Position numbers and translations under genes: made by a program | The notes under the pieces: generated by a model | The model's database searches: none | What the model was told of the DNA's origin: nothing | Seen by the model: only the letters and a program-made list of their open reading frames with translations | Source of the DNA: Hellea sp039977295 | GTDB taxonomy: Bacteria > Pseudomonadota > Alphaproteobacteria > Caulobacterales > Maricaulaceae | DNA length: 64,000 bases | Reading direction: 5' to 3' | NCBI GenBank assembly: GCA_039977295.1 | Contig: JBDWDN010000010.1 | Span: 1 to 64,000, forward strand | Part shown: piece after piece, positions 8,870 through 17,072 of the stretch | Layout of the letters: the number at the start of each line of letters is the position of its first letter | Position numbering within the stretch: position 1 is the stretch's first letter

Positions 8870-9765
8870 AGCCCACTAATGAAAATTTGGAAAATGTAGC
8901 AGCTCCTCTGATGACGCGGTGGCTTATAACGGCCGCCAAAGAACGTCGCGTGGTCACTTACGGTGAAGCAATGGAGAAGCTAGAGCGCGAAGAAGGGTTT
9001 ACCTCAATAGGACGAGCTACAAAGCTAGGGTTCCCGGCAGGCAAACTTATGGATGTCCTCCATGAAGTCGATGAAGATGCGCCGCTGCTAAACTCTTTGT
9101 TGGTTCGTCAGGATACCCGATTGCCCGGTGCAGGAATTGGCGGGTACTTGGCGTATCACTACGGGATAGAGAAGTTAGGCAAAGACGGAGCAATAGATAA
9201 ACATCCAAAACTTTGGTCTGAATATAGCGAAAGCGCCATGCAGGAGGCGTATAATTACGACGGATGGGAAGATCTTTATCAACGAGCATTTAATAAGAAG
9301 TTTGCGCCTGACGATGTTGCTAAAAAACGCAAAAGCGGCAAAGACGGAAATGAAAAAGACGGCATACCCAGAGGACGTGGAGGCGAAGGTGAGAACCATA
9401 AAGCTCTTCGGCTTTGGATCACAGAAAATGCTAAACGTCTTGCTCCTCGTTTGAAAGGAGTGAGAGCGGAGACCGAGGAAGAACTCCTCTCGGGTGACCG
9501 CGTCGATTCCGTATATTATGCCGACGGCCAAACACTTGCGATAGAAGTCAAATCCTCGACATCTAACTGGTATGACCTCCAACGAGGAATATATCAGTGT
9601 GTCAAATACAAGGCAGTCATGCAGGCAATGGATCCACGGGAGGATGCCGTAGTGAATGCGCTTTTGGTTACAGAAGAACCGCTGGACGGAACATTAAAGG
9701 CTTTAGCAAAGCAATTGGGGGTCAGACATAAGCTTGTCTCGCCCGACAGAAAGACGATTAAATAA
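8866..9765 (+). CDS. PD-(D/E)xK nuclease-like accessory protein of the RM operon
   Basis: 299 aa. The N-terminal half (about 15-95) has a winged-helix-like ERRVVTYGEAMEKL stretch and ends in a TRLPGAGIGGYLAY segment. A charged linker (about 150-175) follows. The C-terminal half has a restriction-endonuclease-like core: D214 in GDRVDSVYY, E227-V-K229 in LAIEVKSS, and Q239 in a helix followed by QCVKYK. It is not a standard type III subunit. ATGA overlap with Res upstream and a TAATG overlap with Mod downstream place it inside the unit. Role unknown; a second nuclease or DNA-end sensor is possible (inference). Confidence 0.7.
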   Translation: MKPTNENLENVAAPLMTRWLITAAKERRVVTYGEAMEKLEREEGFTSIGRATKLGFPAGKLMDVLHEVDEDAPLLNSLLVRQDTRLPGAGIGGYLAYHYGIEKLGKDGAIDKHPKLWSEYSESAMQEAYNYDGWEDLYQRAFNKKFAPDDVAKKRKSGKDGNEKDGIPRGRGGEGENHKALRLWITENAKRLAPRLKGVRAETEEELLSGDRVDSVYYADGQTLAIEVKSSTSNWYDLQRGIYQCVKYKAVMQAMDPREDAVVNALLVTEEPLDGTLKALAKQLGVRHKLVSPDRKTIK

Positions 9766-12668
9766 TGGCCAAGAAACCTAAATCCCTAGATGCTTATGCC
9801 CATGATGGCGGGCGGAAGAATATTCCTACGGCGGAGTTGCAGTCTATTGCCGAGATGGCGGAAGAAGCCAATCCAATGCCCCCTGTGTCTTACCCGCGTG
9901 AGACGCCTTTGGCGCAGGGTGAGCGGCGAGAGCGCAATGAAGACCTAGACCCGCAGCTCATCTGGAAGGGTGCAAAAATTCGTATCACCGAGGCGCAGCA
10001 AAAGCAGCTAGCGGAGACGGGCGAGCTTACCCTCGGTGATGCGCAGCTTGTCTGGACAGGCAAAGATACACAGGATTGGTCAGACCTCGTGGTCAATGTG
10101 CCGCCTATCTATGTGCAAGAAAAAATCCACCCACGCGTGCTGATTGATGAGCTAAAGCGCATGTCGGATAAAGACGAAGCTTTGGGCGCACCTATGGTGG
10201 ATTTGTTTGCTGATTTTAATGGTATAGATCTGGAAGCACGAACAGAGTTTTACGCTCATGACGTCCATTGGACAAACCGCATGATTTTGGGAGATAGCTT
10301 GCAAGTCATGGCATCACTGGCCGAGCGCGAAGCCCTTCGCGGGAAGGTGCAATGTATCTATTTTGATCCGCCTTATGGGATTAGTTTTAACTCAAACTGG
10401 CAGGTCAGCACGAGAGACCGCGCAGTTAAAGACGGAAGACTTGAATCCCTGACTCGTGAACCAGAGCAGGTGAAAGCCTTTCGCGATACTTGGAAGGATG
10501 GCATACATTCTTACCTCACGTACTTACGCGACCGTTTAACGGTCGCAAGAGATTTATTGACTGAAAGTGGTAGCATATTTGTTCAAATTTCAGATGAAAA
10601 CGTCCACCGGGTTCGTGCGCTCCTTGATGAGGTTTTTGGTGAAGAAAATTTCATTGCCCAAATAAATTTTAAAGCTACCAGCCCTTTGGGACAAAAAGGC
10701 TTGGCTAAAGTTTATGACTACATAATCTGGTATTCTAAGTCGAAACCGCGAGTGAAAATTCGTAACTTGTTTGATACAAGGGACATAAGCGACGATCGCG
10801 AATGGAGGTTTAATGATAGCTGGGAAAATTCGGACGGATATGAAAAATTAAATGAAGAGGAGTTTCGTAAGTTAAAAGACCTCAATGGGATTTTTAGGCG
10901 ATATAAACTTACGTCGTCAGGCTATACTCCAACATGCACATTTGACTTTGATTTGTATGGGCACAATTGTAGCCCTCATGGCCGCAAAAGCTGGGTTACG
11001 AATACGGACGGAATCCGGCGCCTTACCAAAGCAAACAGACTGTTTCGATTGGGTAAAAGCCCATACTTCAAAACATATTTTCGTGAGTCACGACTAACCA
11101 AGTATAACAACTCTTGGACCGATCAGCCAGCCGCTGAAACTCGTGTTTATGTTGTACAAACCGCTGAGAAATTTGTGCAACGTTGTATGCTTATGACCAC
11201 AGATCCAGGAGATATAGTATTTGATCCTACATGCGGATCTGGAACGACCGCTTACGTGGCTGAGCAATGGGGGAGAAAGTGGATTACAACCGATACTTCC
11301 AGAGTTGCGTTAGCTTTAGCGCGCACCCGTTTGATGTCGGCAAGATACCCCTCTTACATTCTTGCGGATAGCGAAGAGGGTATTCGAAAAGAAGCCGAAT
11401 TATCTGGTAAAGTCGGCGTGAGTTCGGCTCGCCCACGTGGTGATTTGCGTCAAGGCTTTGTCTATGAACGTGTACCAAACATTTCACTGGGAGATATCGC
11501 AAGAAATATTGAAATAGATGTTATTTTCGATCGTTATCAAAAGGACCTTGAAGAGCTCAGGAGCAAATACAACTCTACCCTTGGCACTGATTTTTTTGAA
11601 TGGGAAATTCCACGTGATGCTGTTCAGAGCTGGCCTGAAGAAGCACTAGCTGCACACGAAAATTGGTGGAAACTCCGCCTTGCCCGTCAGGCCGAAATCG
11701 ATAAATCCATCGCGCAGAAAGCCGATGACGAATTGCTGTACGACCGTCCATATGAGGATAAATCTAAAGTTCGAGTAGCTGGTCCATTCACAGTTGAGAG
11801 CCTTTCGCCACACCGAGTTGTGGCCATGGATGATCGCGATGATATTCTCGACCCAACGCTTGCCGATGAAGGGCAGTTAAAACGCAGCTCTGTTGCACCG
11901 GAAACCGATTTTGCTCAGGTCATTCTAGAGAACCTTCGTACTCATGGTGTGCAGCAAGGCGCGAAGGAAGACAGGCTTGAATTTACACATCTTGCCGCGT
12001 GGCCCGGGGAGCTTATCGCGGCCGAAGGTCATTTTAATGAAGGTGACAAAACCCGCCGCGCAGGAATTTTGCTTGGCCCTGAATATGGCGCGTTAACCCG
12101 CACCGATATTACTGCTGCCGCTCGCGAAGCATCTGATGCACGCTTTGATGTGCTAATCGCTGTAGGCTTTGCCTTTGACGCCCATACAACAGGGCTTAAC
12201 CGCCTTGGTCCGATGAATATCATCAAAGCCAAGATGAATCCCGATTTGCATATGGCTGATGACCTTAAAAACACAGGCAAAGGCAACCTATTCATGGTCA
12301 TAGGCGAGCCGGACATCGACATTGTTGAGTTGGCAGATGGACAATTGCAAATCAAACTCCACGGCATGGATGTGTTCGTCCCAGCTACAGGTGAAATTCG
12401 TTCCGGCGAGAAAGACGACATCGCCGCATGGTTTATTGATACAGCCTATAACGAAGAAAGCTTCTTCGTCCGCCATGCCTATTTCCTCGGCGGGAATGAC
12501 CCCTACAAATCTCTCAAAACGAGCCTAAAAGCCGAGATCAACAAAGAGGCTTGGGAGAGCCTAAAGCGTGATACTTCAAGGCCATTCAAACGCCCCGAAA
12601 CCGGCCGCATCGCCGTCAAGGTTATCAATCACTTTGGCGATGAAGTGATGAAAGTGTTCACAGTATGA
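9765..12668 (+). CDS. Type III-like site-specific DNA methyltransferase (Mod)
   Basis: 967-aa amino-methyltransferase of the beta class, N6-adenine or N4-cytosine. Motif IV DPPY is at 201-204 and comes before the AdoMet motif FDPTCGSGT (about 486-494), the order typical of Mod subunits. The central region (about 290-470) would be the target-recognition part. A long C-terminal half (about 600-967) goes beyond the catalytic core and is longer than in most type III Mods. Translationally coupled to the genes on both sides. With Res it should methylate and restrict a short asymmetric site; the site cannot be told from sequence. Confidence 0.88.
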   Translation: MAKKPKSLDAYAHDGGRKNIPTAELQSIAEMAEEANPMPPVSYPRETPLAQGERRERNEDLDPQLIWKGAKIRITEAQQKQLAETGELTLGDAQLVWTGKDTQDWSDLVVNVPPIYVQEKIHPRVLIDELKRMSDKDEALGAPMVDLFADFNGIDLEARTEFYAHDVHWTNRMILGDSLQVMASLAEREALRGKVQCIYFDPPYGISFNSNWQVSTRDRAVKDGRLESLTREPEQVKAFRDTWKDGIHSYLTYLRDRLTVARDLLTESGSIFVQISDENVHRVRALLDEVFGEENFIAQINFKATSPLGQKGLAKVYDYIIWYSKSKPRVKIRNLFDTRDISDDREWRFNDSWENSDGYEKLNEEEFRKLKDLNGIFRRYKLTSSGYTPTCTFDFDLYGHNCSPHGRKSWVTNTDGIRRLTKANRLFRLGKSPYFKTYFRESRLTKYNNSWTDQPAAETRVYVVQTAEKFVQRCMLMTTDPGDIVFDPTCGSGTTAYVAEQWGRKWITTDTSRVALALARTRLMSARYPSYILADSEEGIRKEAELSGKVGVSSARPRGDLRQGFVYERVPNISLGDIARNIEIDVIFDRYQKDLEELRSKYNSTLGTDFFEWEIPRDAVQSWPEEALAAHENWWKLRLARQAEIDKSIAQKADDELLYDRPYEDKSKVRVAGPFTVESLSPHRVVAMDDRDDILDPTLADEGQLKRSSVAPETDFAQVILENLRTHGVQQGAKEDRLEFTHLAAWPGELIAAEGHFNEGDKTRRAGILLGPEYGALTRTDITAAAREASDARFDVLIAVGFAFDAHTTGLNRLGPMNIIKAKMNPDLHMADDLKNTGKGNLFMVIGEPDIDIVELADGQLQIKLHGMDVFVPATGEIRSGEKDDIAAWFIDTAYNEESFFVRHAYFLGGNDPYKSLKTSLKAEINKEAWESLKRDTSRPFKRPETGRIAVKVINHFGDEVMKVFTV

Positions 12669-13567
12669 GTGAAAACCCACCGAAGAGACGAGTGCTTGTT
12701 TTAAACAAGAACAGATTGGATATTGGTGGGCGAGAGGAGAAAGCTCTAACAGCAAAAGAATCGGCAAAGCGTTTAGGGATTTCTGAAGCTCAATATACGC
12801 AGCATCAAAATCGTATTTCTGCCAACAGCCATCCGAAAGCAGGCACCAAGCTTTATTGCCCGAATTGTAAGGAGGAGCGATATTGCAAGGCGATTTCGCC
12901 TGCTAGATTGGGTCGAAAAAGCGCTCAAAGGGTCTGTAATCCCAAGCACCCTGACATAAAGTGGTTTAGACGCGGGCGGCGCTGTTTAACCTGCTTTCAA
13001 GAATTCTTGACGGGTGAATTGGATGAAAAACTCATCGAGGAACTTGCCATGTTAAGGGCAGCGTGGCTCGCGAGTATTCAGTCGAAAGCTTCGAACATAT
13101 CCCGCAGCGCACGCAACCGTTTTCGCAAAGAAACGGTAAGTCTTGAAGATGCTCAAGACTTTATTCGGGCTTGCGCAAAATGGGATCATCCAACCGCTGG
13201 TTACCCTGTTGATGCGCCCAAACATGCAAAACGCGTAAAGACGGGCTTTAAAGGGTGGCAGATTGAATTTGGTGCTAACCAGTTTCTTCCCGGCTATGCT
13301 ATTGAGCAGAGCGGTGAGGTCATAGATAGAATATTTAAGTCTATTGCTGATGGCGAACTCTATTTCCGTGAAGACCTTGAACGCGCTGTTGAAAAAGTCG
13401 TGTGCCGTAGTGTTTTGAATACCAATTACGATCTCATAACTTATCCCGATGACGGAGAGTATTTAACTTTTGGAACTCAAAAAATCGAGTTGAGGGACGC
13501 CGTCCGTTTTATAATGCAATACTATAAAAGTGATGGTGTTTTATTGTCTAAATATAGGACTAATTGA
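12665..13567 (+). CDS. Zinc-ribbon protein with NrdR-like N-terminal region
   Basis: 300 aa. A four-Cys cluster, C65-x2-C68 (YCPNC) and C107-x2-C110 (RRCLTC), is followed by FQEFLTGEL and preceded by a basic WFRRGRR run, closely recalling the NrdR zinc ribbon. The first 50 residues contain a possible helix-turn-helix (TAKESAKRLGISEAQY). The last 100 residues (VIDRIFKSIADGELYFREDLERAVEK) are helical and could be a divergent effector domain. It starts inside the Mod stop (ATGA), so it belongs to the operon. It might be the operon regulator or a nucleotide sensor (inference). Confidence 0.55.
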   Translation: MSENPPKRRVLVLNKNRLDIGGREEKALTAKESAKRLGISEAQYTQHQNRISANSHPKAGTKLYCPNCKEERYCKAISPARLGRKSAQRVCNPKHPDIKWFRRGRRCLTCFQEFLTGELDEKLIEELAMLRAAWLASIQSKASNISRSARNRFRKETVSLEDAQDFIRACAKWDHPTAGYPVDAPKHAKRVKTGFKGWQIEFGANQFLPGYAIEQSGEVIDRIFKSIADGELYFREDLERAVEKVVCRSVLNTNYDLITYPDDGEYLTFGTQKIELRDAVRFIMQYYKSDGVLLSKYRTN

Positions 13568-13622
13568 GGGGGCTCCTGAAGCGCTACATGAACTGTTATT
13601 GATACAACGGAGGAGAGAATTT

Positions 13623-15002
13623 ATGGCATCTACATTTACCGCACTACCACTTGAATCCGGGGAATCTTTTTTACTTCGAACAGAAGCTCTTGGACGGGAA
13701 TTTGTTATTCTTGTAGATTCAGGAAAAAAATATGCGGGTAAAAAACATCCTTTGCACAAGATTCTCAAAAAGCATGCGCCCAATATTCAAACTATAGATG
13801 TTGCTATTTGTACCCATCAAGACGCAGACCATTCAAATGGCTTTCGCAATTTTGCTGATGAATGGTATGCGGCCGGAGGAATGATTGGAGAATATTGGCT
13901 GCCGGGACGCTGGGCGAATGTAGCAAAGCCTATCGCCCTTGGAGACGAGAGCTTTCAACGTAATATTCTTGAGGGAGCTCACGAAGCCGTGAGAGCTCTC
14001 GCGAACGTAGAGGTCAACGACGGCGACTTAAAACGAACAGAGATTTATTTGCAAAAGATTCCAGAGGAAGACTTCAGAGAACAAGCTAAAAAATACAATC
14101 TATCCAAGGAACTTAGGCCGCGCGGTGAGAACACTGAAAAACTGAATTTGTGGGAAATTGGAAGAGATGAATCTATTCGAGAAAAATCTTTAGCTGTGTC
14201 CTTGGGGTTGAGTATAGATGACCTAACGTCTCGTCGTGCCGAGATGGAGGAAAGTGATCCTCTCGACAAGAGTATTGAATTTCCAATGATGTCATTGAAT
14301 AGTCGTTTTTTCTATTATCTCAAAGACAGACCGTACGAAACTAAAGTTTTAAATGAATATAATCTGGCAATTGATACGGCGGTTTCTATTCGGCGAATTT
14401 TGGATTCCGCTCTTAAGCATACCATCCCTATACGTTGGTTTGATTTCGGAGCTTTTGAAAATGGATCCGCGCCAAGCGGAGGAATTAATCGCGTGCTGGA
14501 ACCTCTAAATGCGGTTGAGGTAGATCCGCCTAGGGAGACGGTAAGTTCTATTTCAAAATTTTATTCATTGCGACTATCTCGTCAAAACGTAGAGTCGCTC
14601 GTTTTCTATCGACCGGAAACCGACGACGCTCCGGGAGTGCTATTTTTAGGTGATTCACGTTTGGCCTTTGGTATATCGAAACCCAAAGGTGATTTTCCGA
14701 TGCCCGTTACTAGACCAAAACGTCATTTAATAGTTACATCTCCACACCATGGTTCGCGCGTGAATGACCACGCATACTCTGTCATCGAGAAATGGGTTAG
14801 CAAATCACCCTACTATATAAGAAATGGCGGGCAAACTGGACAAAAATTGAACGACTACCCTAATAAGCCAGATCGAAAATGCGCTCAATGTGTTCAATGT
14901 TTTGGAAAAAACTGGCAACAATTAGTGACGCTAGATACGAAAGGCTATGATTGGGATTGGAAGAATATTTCCGGGAAAGATTGTGGGACACCAAAACAAT
15001 GA
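13623..15002 (+). CDS. MBL-fold (ComEC-like) metallo-hydrolase
   Basis: 459 aa metallo-beta-lactamase-fold hydrolase. The metal site is HQDADH (65-70); a later GDSRLAFG segment and PHHGSR (H375/H376) match the ComEC/Rec2-type MBL branch. About 180 residues are inserted between these motifs, and there is a C-terminal Cys group (CAQCVQC). No membrane segment, so unlike ComEC it is soluble. The start at 13623 is preceded by a strong GGAGGAG site; the frame is open upstream into the zinc-ribbon gene. Substrate could be DNA or nucleotides (inference). Confidence 0.8.
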   Translation: MASTFTALPLESGESFLLRTEALGREFVILVDSGKKYAGKKHPLHKILKKHAPNIQTIDVAICTHQDADHSNGFRNFADEWYAAGGMIGEYWLPGRWANVAKPIALGDESFQRNILEGAHEAVRALANVEVNDGDLKRTEIYLQKIPEEDFREQAKKYNLSKELRPRGENTEKLNLWEIGRDESIREKSLAVSLGLSIDDLTSRRAEMEESDPLDKSIEFPMMSLNSRFFYYLKDRPYETKVLNEYNLAIDTAVSIRRILDSALKHTIPIRWFDFGAFENGSAPSGGINRVLEPLNAVEVDPPRETVSSISKFYSLRLSRQNVESLVFYRPETDDAPGVLFLGDSRLAFGISKPKGDFPMPVTRPKRHLIVTSPHHGSRVNDHAYSVIEKWVSKSPYYIRNGGQTGQKLNDYPNKPDRKCAQCVQCFGKNWQQLVTLDTKGYDWDWKNISGKDCGTPKQ

Positions 15003-17056
15003 TTTTCCAAATTGCCGATACCTTCACTGCTGCGCTCACAAAACTGGATAACGCCTCTCAGAAGGCTGCGAAAATGTGCGCCTTTGACCTGCAATTGGAC
15101 CCAAGTGGACATGGTAAGCAATTTCACAAAATTGATAAATCTAAGGATAAGAATTTTTGGTCAGTACGGGCAAGTCGCGATATCCGTTTGATTGTCCATA
15201 AGCTCAAGGACCGTTTCACGCTTTGCTATGTCGACCATCACGACGATGCCTATGATTGGGCGGAGCGCCGTGTGTTTGAAATTCATCCAAAAACTCGCGC
15301 CTTGCAAATCGTTGAGGTGATTGAGAGAGTAAAAGAAATTAATACTCGCCCCATTGTTGAGGCTCCCGTACCGGAACCTATCATCATTCCTAAACCACTA
15401 GCGGCGGTGTCTTCTGATGACCTATTAAACTATGGCGTTCCACCTCAGTGGATTGATGCGTTGCAAGCAGCCGGTGAAGAACGGCTCTTAGACCTCGCCG
15501 TACATTTACCTTCCGAGGCAAGTGAGGCAGTTCTGGCCTTAGCCATCGGCGAAACACCAAGCGTTGCACAGCCACCGGTAGAGACAGACGCTGCGCCCCA
15601 TCCGGACGAACAAAGACGGTTCCGTATTATCGAAGACCGTGAAGAGCTTGAGCAGGCTTTGGACTATCCTTGGGATAAATGGTCTGTCTTTCTTCACCCC
15701 ACCCAGCGAGAGTTTGTGGAGCGAGATTTCAACGGCCCCGCACGTGTAGCGGGCTCTGCCGGGACGGGTAAGACGGTCGTTGCCGTGCATCGTGCAATGG
15801 CACTCTCGAAGGAAGAAGGTTCCAAAGTCTTGCTCACTACATTTTCTCAGCCTCTTGCCTCCTCTTTGGCTCGTAAGGTAGGGATCTTAAATGGGGACGA
15901 AGAAATACTTGTACCTAACATTCATGTCGCTGCGATAAAAGAAGCCGCTAGCGACCTTTATGAACTTATGTCTGGGCATAAGCCATTCTTCACAACAGAA
16001 GACCAAATCCAAAAATTATTGAGAGAATATGGCGGCGATGAAGACCATATGTTCCTTTTCTCCGAATGGAATACGGTTATCGATGCTTGGCAGATCGATA
16101 GTGAGGTTTCTTATCTGGATGTGGCGCGTATCGGCCGGAGAAGCAGAATAGCCGCGGCACGTCGTTCCGAATTGTGGCCAATCTTTGAGGCTGTTCGTGA
16201 TGCGATTAAGTCTTCCGGGCGCAGAACTAAGGCGATGTTATTTGAAGAGGTCTCTAATTATTACAGAGATCGAATTACCAAGCCTTACTCTCATATTATA
16301 GTTGATGAGGCTCAAGACCTCGATGTCGCTGACTTGAAATTATTGGCTGCGATTTCCCCCGAGACAGGCAACGCATTATTCTTTGCCGGTGATCTTGGTC
16401 AAAGAATTTTTAAACTTCCATTCTCGTGGAAATCACTGGGCGTAGATGTAAGGGGCCGTTCTGCTACGCTTAAAGTGAATTATAGAACCTCCCATCAAGT
16501 TCGCGCATCCGCAGATAAATTACTGCCAGATACGATAAGAGATATGGATGGGTTGGAAGAAGATCGCCGAGGAACTGTATCTGTATTTAACGGTCCAATA
16601 CCTGAAATTCATGTTCTTGAAGATCAATCCGCAGAACTTTCATGTGTCGAGGAGTGGGCTAGAAAACTCATAGAAGATGAAACGCCACTCTCGGAAGTTG
16701 GTATATTCGTTAGAACGATGGATGTTCTTCCCCGTGTTAGAGCTGTTGCAAGCCGATTGAATTTACCGGTTCAGACATTGAACGAGAGTTTAATCCTAAA
16801 ACAGGACGCTATCGCGATTGGAACTATGCATCTCGCTAAGGGACTTGAATTTAGATGTGTGGCGGTGATGGCGTGTGATGATCATCTTTTACCTTTAGAC
16901 AGTCGTGTTGAAAGCATAGTCTCGGAAGAAGGGCTTGATGAAGTGTATGCAACGGAGCGTCACCTGCTTTACGTGGCTTGTACAAGAGCTCGAGAAAAGT
17001 TATTAATAACAGGTGTCCGACCAGAGTCCGACTTCCTGGCCGATTTAATGTCTTGA
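14999..17056 (+). CDS. RelE-like domain fused to UvrD-type helicase
   Basis: 685-aa protein. Residues 1-115 resemble RelE/ParE toxins (KNFWSVRASRDIRLIVHK, then LCYVDHHDDAYDWAERR). A linker leads to a superfamily 1 helicase with Walker A GSAGTGKT (252-259), Walker B DEAQD (436-440), VNYRTSHQVR, GTMHLAKGLEFRCVAV and the terminal VACTRAREKL motif. RelE-UvrD fusions are known in bacteria, but their role is unclear. The ATG overlaps the MBL stop (ATGA), so both are made together. It ends 16 bp from the convergent DruE gene. Confidence 0.85.
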   Translation: MIFQIADTFTAALTKLDNASQKAAKMCAFDLQLDPSGHGKQFHKIDKSKDKNFWSVRASRDIRLIVHKLKDRFTLCYVDHHDDAYDWAERRVFEIHPKTRALQIVEVIERVKEINTRPIVEAPVPEPIIIPKPLAAVSSDDLLNYGVPPQWIDALQAAGEERLLDLAVHLPSEASEAVLALAIGETPSVAQPPVETDAAPHPDEQRRFRIIEDREELEQALDYPWDKWSVFLHPTQREFVERDFNGPARVAGSAGTGKTVVAVHRAMALSKEEGSKVLLTTFSQPLASSLARKVGILNGDEEILVPNIHVAAIKEAASDLYELMSGHKPFFTTEDQIQKLLREYGGDEDHMFLFSEWNTVIDAWQIDSEVSYLDVARIGRRSRIAAARRSELWPIFEAVRDAIKSSGRRTKAMLFEEVSNYYRDRITKPYSHIIVDEAQDLDVADLKLLAAISPETGNALFFAGDLGQRIFKLPFSWKSLGVDVRGRSATLKVNYRTSHQVRASADKLLPDTIRDMDGLEEDRRGTVSVFNGPIPEIHVLEDQSAELSCVEEWARKLIEDETPLSEVGIFVRTMDVLPRVRAVASRLNLPVQTLNESLILKQDAIAIGTMHLAKGLEFRCVAVMACDDHLLPLDSRVESIVSEEGLDEVYATERHLLYVACTRAREKLLITGVRPESDFLADLMS

Positions 17057-17072
17057 TTTTTCTGACGGTTAA

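Noticed and set aside
14999..17056. Start of the UvrD fusion at 14951
   Set aside because: That start would overlap the MBL gene by 52 bp; the ATG at 14999 gives the ATGA coupling seen elsewhere in the operon and a natural RelE-like N-terminus.
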